Assembly (NCBI GenBank): GCA_947565445.1
Contig: CANOGC010000007.1
Span: 1-37,897 of the forward strand
Reading direction: 5' to 3'
Source: an uncultured Clostridium sp.
GTDB lineage: Bacteria; Bacillota; Clostridia; TANB77; CAG-508
Length of the DNA: 37,897 bases
Made by a program: the position numbers and the translations under genes. How positions within the stretch are numbered: the first letter of the stretch is position 1; each line of letters starts with the position of its first letter. Shown here piece by piece: positions 8,084 through 16,111 of the stretch. The notes under the pieces were generated by a model. That model was not told the DNA's origin. It saw only the letters and a list, made by a program, of their open reading frames with translations, and did no database searches.

Positions 8084-9521
8084 ATGATAAAAAATATTCA
8101 ATTAAAAATCATATTAATTTTTACAATAATAACAGTAATCTTAATAACAGGATTTAGTGTATACTTTTTAAATAATCTGCAAAATATACGTACACAAGCA
8201 TCAGCAATAGAAAATGCAGAACAATTAGTAAATAGCACAAAACAAGTAATAGATAAAGGAATTATTTTTACAATATTTGCAATAGTAGCATTTTGCATTA
8301 TTGCAACAGTGATAGCAATATTTATTACAAAAAAAGTTACAAATCCAATTAACAAACTAATTAGTAGTGCAAAACGAATTGCAGCAGGAGAAGAAGTAGA
8401 AATTAAACAAATTACAAAAAAGGAAGATAAAGAAGTAAGTGAGTTAGTAGGCGCATTTGGGCTTATGACTACAGAACTAAAGGATAATTTAAATGAAGTT
8501 TCAAGGCAAAAAAATCAAATTGAAACTATACTACTACATATGACAGATGGAATTATTGCATTTAATATGGAAGGAAAAATTATATTAGTAAATCCAGCAG
8601 CAACAAGGCTTTTAAGAATCATGCCAGAAGAAGACACATTTGAAAAAATATTTGAAAAACTAAATGTTGAAATAAACATGGAAAAAGTAATATATCTAGA
8701 TAATTGGACATCATCAGAAGAAAGAGTATCTTTAGGAGATAAGAACATTAACTTATTTTTTGCACCATTAAAAGAAGAAAACGAAAGACCAGCAGGAGTA
8801 ATGGTGGTAATTCAAGATATTACAGAACATGTAAAACTAGATAATATGAGAAAAGAATTTGTAGCAGATGTATCACATGAGCTAAAAACACCTATAACAT
8901 CTATTATGGGATATGCAGATACTTTATTAGAAGGAGAATATGACAAAGGGACACAAGACAAATTTTTAGGTGTTATTGCAAGTGAAGCAAGAAGAATGGC
9001 AAAACTTGTAACAGACTTATTAGCATTATCTAGGTTTGATAATAACCAAGTAAAACAAGAAAAAGAAGAATTTGATTTAGGAGAGCTTGTTAAAAAATGC
9101 CAAGAAAAAGTACAAATGCAAATTAAGCAAAAAAATCATCAAGTAGAATGTTTTGTAACAGCAAATGTACCACCAGTTTACGCAGATAAAGATGGTATAG
9201 AAAGAGTAGTTTTAAACATATTAACAAACAGTATAAAATATACACGGAGATAATGGGCATATTAAAATATATGTAGGTTTTGTATATAATGATGCATATA
9301 TAAAAGTAATAGACAATGGAATTGGTATTCCAGCAGAGGATTTATCTAGAATTTTTGAGAGATTTTATCGTGTAGATAAAGCACGTACAAGAGAAATGGG
9401 AGGAACAGGATTAGGACTTTCTATTGCAAAAGAAATATTAGATAGAAATAATGGAAGTATAGATATAAAAAGTGAGCAAGGAAAAGGAACAGAAGTAGTT
9501 ATAAGAATACCAACCAAATAG
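8084..9521 (+). CDS. Sensor histidine kinase (WalK/PhoR-like), CGG +1 frameshift at codon 388
   Basis: ATG 8084 follows AAGGGGAT. Domains in order: TM1 (about 7-29), a very short outside loop, TM2 (about 60-82), HAMP (about 83-137), PAS (about 145-250), HisKA with His265 in DVSHELKTP, then HATPase with the N-box NILTNSIKYT. The zero frame stops two codons after CGG 9245-9247. Skipping the C gives KYTGDNGHIKIYVG and the rest of the ATPase: DNGIGIPAEDL, FERFYRVDKART, GGTGLGLSIAKEI and a normal end at 9521. The full product has 478 residues. Without the shift the G1, F and G2 boxes are lost and no kinase activity is expected. It is the probable partner of the upstream regulator. Confidence 0.9.
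9245..9248 (+). other. CGGA +1 frameshift site 2 (histidine kinase)
   Basis: ACA-CGG-AGA-TAA in the zero frame; ACA-C-GGA-GAT-AAT-GGG gives TGDNG and joins the two halves of the HATPase domain. Confidence 0.85.
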
Positions 9522-9538
9522 GGAATAGTATAAAGAAG

Positions 9539-9689
9539 ATGTAGTAATATAAAATTAAAAATTCCATTCTCCACGGCGTTTTAGTATAATTGGTTTTAAC
9601 AAGACAGATACACACTATACTTTGAGAAAAAGAAATATGACGCCTTTGGCTAACAGGTCGAACTCGTTTTTAATTTTATATTACTACAT
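9539..9689. repeat. Repeat A, copy 2: 151 bp with 23-bp perfect inverted ends
   Basis: The ends 9539-9561 and 9667-9689 are exact inverted repeats and the interior matches the copy at 3864-4018 apart from a short variable stretch. It starts 18 bases after the kinase stop. No ORF. Confidence 0.8.
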
Positions 9690-9725
9690 ATTCAAGTAAA
9701 TTAACTATAAAATAAGCCTTATATA

Positions 9726-9754
9726 TTGATAAAAACCAAAAATAGATATATAAT
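9726..9754 (+). promoter_or_regulatory. SigmaA promoter for lepB
   Basis: TTGATA (9726-9731), a 17-bp spacer, perfect TATAAT (9749-9754), 32 bases before ATG 9786. Confidence 0.65.
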
Positions 9755-9785
9755 TATATACATATGCTAGAAAGAAGGAAAAAAG

Positions 9786-10436
9786 ATGAACGAAGAGAAA
9801 AAAGTAAATATAAAAGAAATATTAGAATGGGTTTATTGTATTGTCATTGCTATTGTTTTAGCATTATTAGTGCGATATTTTATAGGAACACCAACAATAG
9901 TTCAACAACCTTCTATGTATCCAACACTAAAACAAGGACAAAGATTAATTCTAAATAGAACAATAAGAACAACAAAAAGTATGCCCCAAAGAGGAGATAT
10001 AGTAACATTTGAAGCACCTAGCAAGTCATATGTATCAGCAGTAGAAGCAAACTTAGAAAATCCAGTTGCTATTTACGATTATAATATTACAAATATATTT
10101 TCAAAATTTCGTTATTATGTATTAGAAATAGGAAAAACAAGTTATATTAAACGTGTAATTGGGCTTCCAGGGGAACGTGTACAAATAGAAAATGGAAAAG
10201 TATTTATAAATGGAGAAAAACTAGATGAAAGCTATTTACAAGAAGGTGTTGTAACAACTTCATTAGAAGGTGTATTTACAGACATTACAGTTCCTGAAAA
10301 TTGCCTGTTTGTTATGGGGGATAATCGTCCACAAAGTACAGATTCTAGAAGATTTGGATGTATACCATTAGAAAAAATAGAAAGCAAAGTATGGATTCGT
10401 TTTTGGCCATTTGATTTATTTGGAAAAGTAGAATAG
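9786..10436 (+). CDS. lepB: Signal peptidase I (S26)
   Basis: The 216 residues have a single N-terminal membrane helix (about 15-34), then the catalytic Ser43 in QQPSMYPTL, RGDIVTFEAP, catalytic Lys122 in SYIKRVIGLPGE and the C-terminal GDNRPQSTDSRRFG box. Signal peptidase I cleaves Sec and Tat signal peptides on the outer face of the membrane. One membrane span, as here, is typical of Gram-positive enzymes. The start ATG 9786 follows AAAGAAGGAAA; a TTG/ATG further upstream would add only a basic stretch. The gene is intact and followed by repeat B. Confidence 0.94.
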   Translation: MNEEKKVNIKEILEWVYCIVIAIVLALLVRYFIGTPTIVQQPSMYPTLKQGQRLILNRTIRTTKSMPQRGDIVTFEAPSKSYVSAVEANLENPVAIYDYNITNIFSKFRYYVLEIGKTSYIKRVIGLPGERVQIENGKVFINGEKLDESYLQEGVVTTSLEGVFTDITVPENCLFVMGDNRPQSTDSRRFGCIPLEKIESKVWIRFWPFDLFGKVE

Positions 10437-10453
10437 AAATTAAAATATGTTGT

Positions 10454-10598
10454 ATAAGGTAATAGTATATAAATACCTACGAAGAATCTCGGAGCCATAA
10501 GTGGGGACCAATAGAAACCGTCAAAATGCGTAAGCATTTTGTACAGTTTCATTGGGGAATGGCGACGGTTCGTAGGTATTTATATACTATTACCTTAT
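10454..10598. repeat. Repeat B: 145 bp with 30-bp perfect inverted ends
   Basis: Bases 10454-10483 are the exact reverse complement of 10569-10598. Inside are nested pairings: AACCGTC with GACGGTT, CCAATAGAAAC with GTTTCATTGG, and AAAATGC-GTAA-GCATTTT. The nested design suggests a folded RNA or a MITE. It is different in sequence from repeat A. It fills most of the 257-base gap between lepB and holB. Confidence 0.8.
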
Positions 10599-10628
10599 AT
10601 TAATACTAATAAAATAAAGCAAAATATA

Positions 10629-10657
10629 TTGCTAAATTAATAAAAATACTGTATAAT
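10629..10657 (+). promoter_or_regulatory. SigmaA promoter for holB-ricT
   Basis: TTGCTA (10629-10634), a 17-bp spacer, perfect TATAAT (10652-10657), 37 bases before ATG 10694. Confidence 0.7.
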
Positions 10658-10693
10658 CTAAAAAAGCAAATTACAAAATGAAGAGGAATTGTT

Positions 10694-11582
10694 ATGGCTT
10701 TTGAAAGTTTAATAGGAAATGAAAAAACAAAGAATTTATTATCGTATATGGTAGAACAAGGTAAAATTACACATAGCTACTTATTTATTGGACCATCTGG
10801 AATTCGGAAAAACACTATTTGCAAAAGAGTTTGCTAAAATGATATTATGCACATCTGAAAAAAAGCCATGTGGTAAATGCAAATCTTGTTTGCAATTTGA
10901 ACAAAATAATCAGCCAGATTTTACATTAATAGAACCAGAAGAGGGAACTATTAAAATTGAAAAAATAAGACAAATGCAAGAAAAAGTACTAGAAAAGCCA
11001 ATTATTTCTTCAAAAAAAGTATATATTATAAAAGATGCAGATTATATGACTAAAGAAGCAGGTAATTGCTTATTAAAGACATTAGAAGAACCACCAGAGT
11101 ATGTTATAATCATACTAATAGGTGCTAATGAAAGCTTATTTTTAAATACTATTCGCTCAAGATGCATAAAAGTACTGTTTCAGAAAATAGAAGATAAAGA
11201 ATTACAAAAGTATTTAGAAAAAAATAATATTACAAAAGAATTAACAAAAGAACGATTAAGGGCATTTAATGGGTCAATTGAAAAAGCGATAAAAATAGAA
11301 GAGAAAAAAGAAATATATGATGAAATACAAAAGATATTTGGAAATATAGAGCAATATACATTGTTAGATGTACTAGGTAGGCTAGAGTCATTATATAAGA
11401 ATAAAGAAATAATAAATGACTTATTAGATTATATTACAATAATCTTCCTAGAAAAAGCAAAAAATAATGCTAAATATATTTCTAATATAGAAACAATAGA
11501 AGAAGTAAAGAAGAATTTAAAAGCTAATAGTAATTTTGATATGAGCATTGATAAATTGTTATACAAAATATGGGAGGAATAA
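10694..11582 (+). CDS. holB: DNA polymerase III delta' subunit, CGG +1 frameshift inside the P-loop
   Basis: ATG 10694 after AGAGGAATT starts MAFESLIGNEKTKNLL, the classic delta' opening. The zero frame reaches CGG 10805-10807 (codon 38) and ends ten codons later at TAA. Skipping the C gives GPSGIGKTLFAKEFA, a textbook Walker A with the invariant glycine supplied by the shifted GGA. The new frame then shows the zinc-binding cysteines (CTSEKKPCGKCKSC), the Walker B region (VYIIKDADYMT), KTLEEPPEYV and TIRSRC, the family's SRC-type arginine finger motif. The product has 295 residues. HolB is part of the clamp loader and essential in model bacteria, so a pseudogene is unlikely. ricT follows three bases after the stop, the common Firmicutes order. 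Confidence 0.92.
10805..10808 (+). other. CGGA +1 frameshift site 3 (holB P-loop)
   Basis: ATT-CGG-AAA-AAC in the zero frame; ATT-C-GGA-AAA-ACA gives IGKT, completing GxxGxGKT. Confidence 0.92.
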
Positions 11583-11584
11583 AC

Positions 11585-12508
11585 TTGAAGGAAATAATAG
11601 GAGTAAGGTTCAAAAGACCAGGAAAAATATATTTTTTTGACCCCAAGCACTGTAAAATGCAAAAAGGGCAACATGTTATTGTAGAAACAGCTATGGGTCA
11701 AGAATTTGCAGAAGTTATAATAGAGAACAAAATGCTTCCAGATGAAAAAATAGAAAATGAATTAAAACCAATTGTAAGAATAGCAGGATATAAAGACTAT
11801 AAGCATAATGAAGAAAACAAGCAAAAGGAAAAAGAAGCATTTACAATATGTGAGGAACAAATCAAAAAACACAAATTACAAATGAATTTAACAGATGTAG
11901 AATATAAATTTGATAATAGTAAAGTGCTATTTTACTTTACAGCAGATGGAAGAATTGATTTTAGAGATTTAGTAAAAGATTTAGCAGCAATTTTTAAAAC
12001 TAGAATTGAACTTCGTCAAATTGGAGTAAGAGATGAAGTAAAGAGAATAGGTGGAAATGGTATTTGTGGAAGGCAATTATGTTGTACATCATTTTTACCA
12101 AATTTTGAAACAGTTTCAATAAAAATGGCAAAAGAACAAAATATTTCTTTAAATCCATCTAAAATATCAGGAAATTGTGGAAGATTAATGTGTTGCTTAA
12201 AATATGAAGAAGAAGCATATTTAGATAAATTAAAAAACTTGCCTAAAGTAGGAGCAATTGTAAAAGCAGATGAAGACGGAGAAGGAATAGTAGATTCTGT
12301 AGAAACTTTAAAAGAAAAAGTAAGAGTTAAATTTAAAGATAAAGAAGGTTTTTACTACAAAAAATTTGATGCAAAAGACTTAAAAATTATTAAAGATGTA
12401 GAAGAAAAAGATGACATAGAAGGTGTTGACAAAGAGGAACTAAAAGAATTACGAAAACTAGAAAAATTAGAAGAAGAAGACAAGAAAAATCAAGCAGTAG
12501 AAATGTAA
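11585..12508 (+). CDS. ricT: PSP1/RicT-family protein
   Basis: I choose TTG 11585, seven bases after GGGAGG, giving KEIIGVRFKRPGKIYFFD. The 307-residue protein has the PSP1 core: VIVETAMGQEFAEVI, then FTADGRIDFRDLVKDLA, RIELRQIGVRDE, and the cysteine set GGNGICGRQLCC with SGNCGRLMCCL that binds Fe-S clusters in the RicA-RicF-RicT (YlbF-YmcA-YaaT) complex. That complex affects RNase Y-dependent mRNA processing and, in Bacillus, sporulation and biofilm entry. The C-terminal 60 residues are a charged Glu/Lys tail. Placement just after holB is conserved (yaaT). It is intact. Confidence 0.92.
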   Translation: MKEIIGVRFKRPGKIYFFDPKHCKMQKGQHVIVETAMGQEFAEVIIENKMLPDEKIENELKPIVRIAGYKDYKHNEENKQKEKEAFTICEEQIKKHKLQMNLTDVEYKFDNSKVLFYFTADGRIDFRDLVKDLAAIFKTRIELRQIGVRDEVKRIGGNGICGRQLCCTSFLPNFETVSIKMAKEQNISLNPSKISGNCGRLMCCLKYEEEAYLDKLKNLPKVGAIVKADEDGEGIVDSVETLKEKVRVKFKDKEGFYYKKFDAKDLKIIKDVEEKDDIEGVDKEELKELRKLEKLEEEDKKNQAVEM

Positions 12509-12565
12509 AAAGTGTTTTAAATATTAAATTTATTAATATACATAGTAATAAAGGAGGCGAAAGAT

Positions 12566-12745
12566 ATGGCATATAAAATTACTGAAAACTGTATTAGTTG
12601 TGGAGCATGTGCTGCAAACTGCCCAGTAGAATGTATTTCAAAAGGAGAAGATAGATTTGTTATAGATAAAGATGCATGTATTGGATGTGGAACATGTGCT
12701 GGAGTTTGCCCAGTAGATGCACCAGTTGAAGACACAGAAGAATAA
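12566..12745 (+). CDS. 2[4Fe-4S] ferredoxin, 59 aa
   Basis: This short gene starts at ATG 12566 after AAGGAGGCG. It encodes 59 residues with two clostridial-type cluster motifs, CISCGACAANCP (residues 9-20) and CIGCGTCAGVCP (38-49), and an acidic tail. Small ferredoxins of this kind carry electrons at low potential for enzymes such as pyruvate:ferredoxin oxidoreductase and hydrogenases, which fits an anaerobe. It is followed directly by a terminator. The gene is complete and the call is firm. Confidence 0.96.
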   Translation: MAYKITENCISCGACAANCPVECISKGEDRFVIDKDACIGCGTCAGVCPVDAPVEDTEE

Positions 12746-12752
12746 AAAAATT

Positions 12753-12790
12753 AAAGAGGTTACTTTAATAGAGTAATGTAACCTCTTTTT
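12753..12790 (+). terminator. Terminator after ferredoxin
   Basis: AAAGAGGTTAC (12753-12763) pairs with GTAACCTCTTT (12778-12788), followed by T residues. Confidence 0.85.
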
Positions 12791-12812
12791 TGCAAAAAAT
12801 CGTTCATATGTA

Positions 12813-12841
12813 TTGACAAATGTGTATAAACAGTATATAAT
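12813..12841 (+). promoter_or_regulatory. Consensus sigmaA promoter for infC-rpmI-rplT
   Basis: Perfect TTGACA (12813-12818), 17-bp spacer, perfect TATAAT (12836-12841). It is the only perfect consensus promoter I found in the window, fitting a translation operon. Confidence 0.85.
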
Positions 12842-12842
12842 A

Positions 12843-12990
12843 ACAAAGTTAAAAGAAGAAGTTATCCACTTCTCACCTAATCCAAGTAAGGAAAAAGGTT
12901 ATAAAATGAAAATTTTATACTATTACAAACAGTAATAGGAGTATTTTGTGGATTGGCTTTTAACAAAGTCAATCTTATTTTTTTGGAGGT
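12843..12990 (+). promoter_or_regulatory. L20-type leader with attenuator upstream of infC
   Basis: About 150 bases lie between the promoter and infC. The end of the leader has a hairpin, GATTGGCTTT (12952-12961) with AAAGTCAATC (12965-12974), followed by a T-rich run: an intrinsic terminator inside the leader. In Bacillus the same operon is controlled by ribosomal protein L20 binding a leader RNA that mimics its 23S site and triggers termination. I infer the same here from position and terminator; I did not match the L20 binding core base by base. Confidence 0.7.
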
Positions 12991-12997
12991 GTTTTAG

Positions 12998-13513
12998 ATA
13001 AAACAAGAATTACCAATTAATGAACAAATTCGTCATAAACAAGTACAAGTAATAGATGACGAAGGACAAAAATTAGGAACTATGGATACAACAAAAGCTT
13101 TAGATATTGCATATGAAAAGAACTTAGATTTAGTTCTTGTAGCACCAAATGGAAATCCACCAGTTTGTAAAATAATGAACTATGGAAAATATAAATTTGA
13201 GCAAGCAAAAAAGGAAAAAGAAGCAAAGAAAAAACAAAAAGTTTATGAAGTAAAAGAACTTCGTATTACACCAAATACAGAGGAACATGACTTTAACTTT
13301 AAAGCTAAAAATGCAAGAAAATTTATAGAAGATGGATGCAAAGTAAAAATTACAGTTCGCTTTAGAGGAAGAGAGCTAAACTATGTAAAACAAGGTGAAA
13401 CTATCTTAAATCAATTTATAGAAGCTTTATCAGATATTGCAGTTCCAGAAAAAAAACCTGTATTAGAAGGTAAGAACATGTTTATTATATTAGCTAAAAA
13501 AGCTGAAAAATAA
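12998..13513 (+). CDS. infC: Translation initiation factor IF-3, ATA start
   Basis: The frame opens after TAG 12995. The IF-3 N-terminus (KQELPINEQIRHKQVQVI) must begin upstream of the first in-frame ATG (13082). The only codon correctly spaced from GGAGGT (12984-12989) is ATA at 12998. infC is known for non-canonical starts (AUU in E. coli) that let IF-3 autoregulate. The 171 residues include the N-domain, the linker KFEQAKKEKEAKKKQK and the C-domain ELRITPNTEEHDFNFKAKNA with VRFRGRE. IF-3 prevents 50S joining and checks the start codon on the 30S subunit. First gene of the L20-leader operon. Confidence 0.93.
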   Translation: MKQELPINEQIRHKQVQVIDDEGQKLGTMDTTKALDIAYEKNLDLVLVAPNGNPPVCKIMNYGKYKFEQAKKEKEAKKKQKVYEVKELRITPNTEEHDFNFKAKNARKFIEDGCKVKITVRFRGRELNYVKQGETILNQFIEALSDIAVPEKKPVLEGKNMFIILAKKAEK

Positions 13514-13544
13514 TAGATTAATAAAAAGAAGGGAGTTTATTATT

Positions 13545-13745
13545 ATGCCAAAGTTAAAAACAAATAAAGCAGCATCAAAAAGATATAGTAATACTGCAAA
13601 AGGAAAAGTAAAAAGAACACATGCTAATTCAAGACATAGATTAGCAACAAAAACATCAAGACAAAAAATGTCTAGAAGAGAAAGTGCTTATGCTGATAAA
13701 ACAGTAGTAGCAGGAATTAAAAAATTATTACCATATGGTAACTAA
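13545..13745 (+). CDS. rpmI: 50S ribosomal protein L35
   Basis: The 66 residues have the standard L35 sequence: MPKLKTNKAASKRYSNTAKG, the basic middle HANSRHRLATKTSRQK and the end VVAGIKKLLPYGN. It is a small basic protein of the large subunit. The start ATG follows AAGGGAG, 31 bases after infC, and rplT follows 34 bases later. Confidence 0.98.
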   Translation: MPKLKTNKAASKRYSNTAKGKVKRTHANSRHRLATKTSRQKMSRRESAYADKTVVAGIKKLLPYGN

Positions 13746-13779
13746 AAGTATAAACATAGAATAGGAAGGTGAAAAAGAG

Positions 13780-14130
13780 ATGGCAAGAGTTAAAAGTGCA
13801 ATTATTACTCGTAAAAAACATAAAAAAATATTAAAACAAGCAAAAGGATATTATGGAGCAAAGCATTACAGATTTAGAATGGCAAAACAAGCTGTTATGA
13901 AATCTGGAATGTATGCATATGTAGGAAGAAAAGATAAAAAAAGTAATTTTAGAAAATTATGGATTACAAGAATTAATGCAGCAGCAAGAATGAACGGTTT
14001 AACATATAGCAAACTAATCGCAGGATTAAAAAAAGCAAATGTTACAATCAATCGTAAGATGCTTGCAGAAATAGCTGTAACAGATCCTACTGCATTTGCA
14101 AAAATTGCAGAAACTGCAAAAAATGCATAA
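13780..14130 (+). CDS. rplT: 50S ribosomal protein L20
   Basis: The 116 residues match L20 throughout: [38 protein letters not shown] and RNAAR-type segment [21 protein letters not shown]20 is an early large-subunit assembly protein and the likely feedback regulator of this operon through the leader at 12843. ATG follows GGAAGGTGA. Last gene of the operon; a terminator follows. Confidence 0.98.
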   Translation: MARVKSAIITRKKHKKILKQAKGYYGAKHYRFRMAKQAVMKSGMYAYVGRKDKKSNFRKLWITRINAAARMNGLTYSKLIAGLKKANVTINRKMLAEIAVTDPTAFAKIAETAKNA

Positions 14131-14136
14131 ATATAA

Positions 14137-14196
14137 AAAATACTATAATTTTTAAAAATGTCAAACTCATTCTTAAAATTATAGTATTTTCTTTTT
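14137..14196. terminator. Terminator between rplT and spoVAE
   Basis: AAAATACTATAATTTT pairs with AAAATTATAGTATTTT (14175-14190) around a loop of about 22 bases, followed by CTTTTTCT. It sits between convergent genes. Confidence 0.75.
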
Positions 14197-14210
14197 CTAT
14201 TTCAACAATT

Positions 14211-14605
14211 TTATTGTTTCTTCATTTTTGGTTTTGCAATTAATGAAGCAATGTATCCGAAAGAAGATTGCAGCCGAAATACCTCCGCGCAGCAGCTTTT
14301 GTACCACCAATAAATGCACCAAGAAGCCCAGATTTTGAAACTTCATCAATAGCTCCTTTTGCAAGAGCATTTCCAAAACCAGTTAAAGGAACTGTTGCAC
14401 CACATCCTGCAAAATCAACTAAATGCTGATAAATTCCGATACCGCCAAGTATTGCACCTGTTGTAACAAATATAACTAAAATTCTTGCAGGAGTTAATTT
14501 CGTTTTATCTATTAAAATTTGTCCTATGATACAAATAAGTCCACCAACTATGAAACAACGAAGCAGCTGCATCCAATCAATTGTGCTAAAAAATTCCATA
14601 GACAT
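14211..14605 (-). CDS. spoVAE: Stage V sporulation protein AE (SpoVAEb-like), two CGG +1 frameshifts
   Basis: The start is ATG 14605 or ATG 14599, the latter better spaced from AAAGGA. The protein is a small multi-helix membrane protein: LRCFIVGGLICIIGQILID, then TPARILVIFVTTGAILGGIG, then VPLTGFGNALAKGAIDE. The zero frame ends wrongly after TKAAA-CGG. Skipping the C at 14287 gives AAAGGISAAIFF; that frame meets a second CGG (14257-14259) after Phe, and skipping that C gives FFGYIASLIAKPKMKKQ and a stop at 14211. The doubly shifted C-terminus is the expected SpoVAE ending. Product about 130 residues. SpoVAC, AD and AEb make the membrane channel that moves Ca-dipicolinate in and out of spores. 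Confidence 0.9.
14256..14259 (-). other. CGGA +1 frameshift site 5 (spoVAE, second)
   Basis: Only in phase after the first spoVAE shift. TTT-C-GGA-TAC-ATT gives FGYIASLIAKPK, the conserved end. Confidence 0.88.
14284..14287 (-). other. CGGA +1 frameshift site 4 (spoVAE, first)
   Basis: GCG-CGG-AGG in the zero frame; GCG-C-GGA-GGT-ATT gives AAAGGIS, the conserved Gly-Gly of the last helix. Confidence 0.9.
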
Positions 14606-14614
14606 ACATCCTTT

Positions 14615-15620
14615 CTAAAGTTCAATTGCTATAGCATGAGCAATTCCTGGAATAGATTCACCTTGCTGAGATGTAGTAGAATTTGTTAATGCTCCAGTAG
14701 CCATAAGCAAAATCTTTTTATATTTTTTTTGTTGTAACATTTTAAATAAATGTCCAGAAAATACAGTAGCACAACATGCACAACCACTACCGCCGTGAAT
14801 GAGTATCTTGTTTTTCTTTATCAAAAATTAAAACACCACAATCATTATAATTTGATTTTATATTATATCCTTTTGTTCCAGCTATTTCTATTAATATTTC
14901 TTTACCAACATATCCTAAATCACCAGTAAGAATAGCATCATAATAGCTAGGAGAACGACCAGTATCTTTAAAATGAGTAAGTAAAGTATCTAATGCGGCA
15001 GGTGCCATAGCAGCTCCCATATTATTAGCATCTTTAATTCCCATATCTACAATTTTTCCAGGTGTAATATGTGTAATATATGGACCCATTCCATTTTTTG
15101 CAACAATTGCAGCACCACTACCAGTTACAGTCCATTGTGATGAAGGTGGACGTTGGTTTCCAAGCTCTAATGGAAACCTAAATTGCTTTTCTGCACTACA
15201 AAAATGGCTAGAGGCAGCACAAAGAGCATAATTTCCAGCTCCTCCTTCTAAAAAAACACTACCCATACATAATGCTTCTACAAATGTAGAACAAGCACCA
15301 AATATACCAAAAAAAGGAATATTAAGTTCTCTTAAACCAAAACTTGAAGAAATACATTGGTTTAATAAATCTCCCGCAAAACAGTAATCGATTTGCTCAC
15401 TAGGAATACCAGATTTTGCAATTACCATATTTACAGTTTCTTTTATAATTTTACTTTCAGCTTTTTCCCAACTTTTTTCTCCCCAAAATTCATCATCTAA
15501 ACACTGGTCAAAATAGCTTGCAAGTGGACCATCAGCTTCTTTTGGACCAACTATTGACGCAGTTTGTAAAATAGTTGGTGGTGTATCAAATTTAACAGTT
15601 TGTTTTCCAATTTTTTGCAT
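14615..15620 (-). CDS. spoVAD: Stage V sporulation protein AD, CGG +1 frameshift at codon 276
   Basis: ATG 15620 follows GGAGGG. The thiolase-fold protein shows VKFDTPPTILQTASIVGPKE, DYCFAGDLLNQC, FGIFGACSTFVEAL and QRPPSSQWTVTGSGA. The zero frame ends at Ser-CGG-CGG-TAG. Skipping the C at 14795 gives THSGGSGCACCATVFSG, the conserved SpoVAD Gly-rich loop, and the end LLMATGALTNSTTSQQGES with stop at 14615. The product is 334 residues; the Bacillus protein has 338. SpoVAD is the soluble dipicolinic-acid-binding subunit of the SpoVA channel. It lies between spoVAC and spoVAE with 13- and 9-base gaps. Confidence 0.93.
14792..14795 (-). other. CGGC +1 frameshift site 6 (spoVAD)
   Basis: TCA-CGG-CGG-TAG in the zero frame; TCA-C-GGC-GGT-AGT gives SGGS. 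One skip at the first CGG is enough, since the second CGG is then out of phase. Confidence 0.9.
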
Positions 15621-15633
15621 TATAAAACCCTCC

Positions 15634-16098
15634 TTATACTAATGTAATAGATTGTGTATTAAAAATAAGGTATAAAATACCAACAACAATAGAAGCACTA
15701 ATACCAAAAACAAGTACAGGTCCTGCAACTGTAAACATTTTTCCACCAACACCCATTACATATCCTTCAGACTTATATTCCATAGCAGGAGATACAATAG
15801 AATTAGCAAAACCAGTAATAGGAACTAAAGAACCTGCCCCTGCAAATTTTCCAATTCTATTAAATAAATTTAATCCTGTTAAAAATGCACTAATACCAAT
15901 TAAAATAATGGATACAATAGTATTTGACATTTGTAAATCCATTCCACGATATTTGCAGTAATTAAATATAATTTGACCAATAGAACAAATTAAACCACCT
16001 ACCCAAAAGGCATTAAAACAGTTTTTTATAATAGGTGAATTAGGTGATTTCTTTTCTACATATTCTTGATAATCTTTTTTTGTTTCAATAGGTTTCAA
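15634..16098 (-). CDS. spoVAC: Stage V sporulation protein AC
   Basis: I choose TTG 16098, which follows AAAGGAGGG; longer in-frame starts run into the ribosome site. The 154 residues fit SpoVAC: a basic start (KPIETKKDYQEYVEKKSPNS), then several membrane helices (VGGLICSIGQIIFNYC, TIVSIILIGISAFLTGL, GPVLVFGISASIVVGILYLI) and the VPITGFANSIVSPAMEYKSE loop. SpoVAC is a mechanosensitive membrane component of the dipicolinate channel. It is intact with no CGG codon. Confidence 0.93.
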   Translation of the reverse strand: MKPIETKKDYQEYVEKKSPNSPIIKNCFNAFWVGGLICSIGQIIFNYCKYRGMDLQMSNTIVSIILIGISAFLTGLNLFNRIGKFAGAGSLVPITGFANSIVSPAMEYKSEGYVMGVGGKMFTVAGPVLVFGISASIVVGILYLIFNTQSITLV

Positions 16099-16111
16099 GA
16101 AAATCCCTCCT

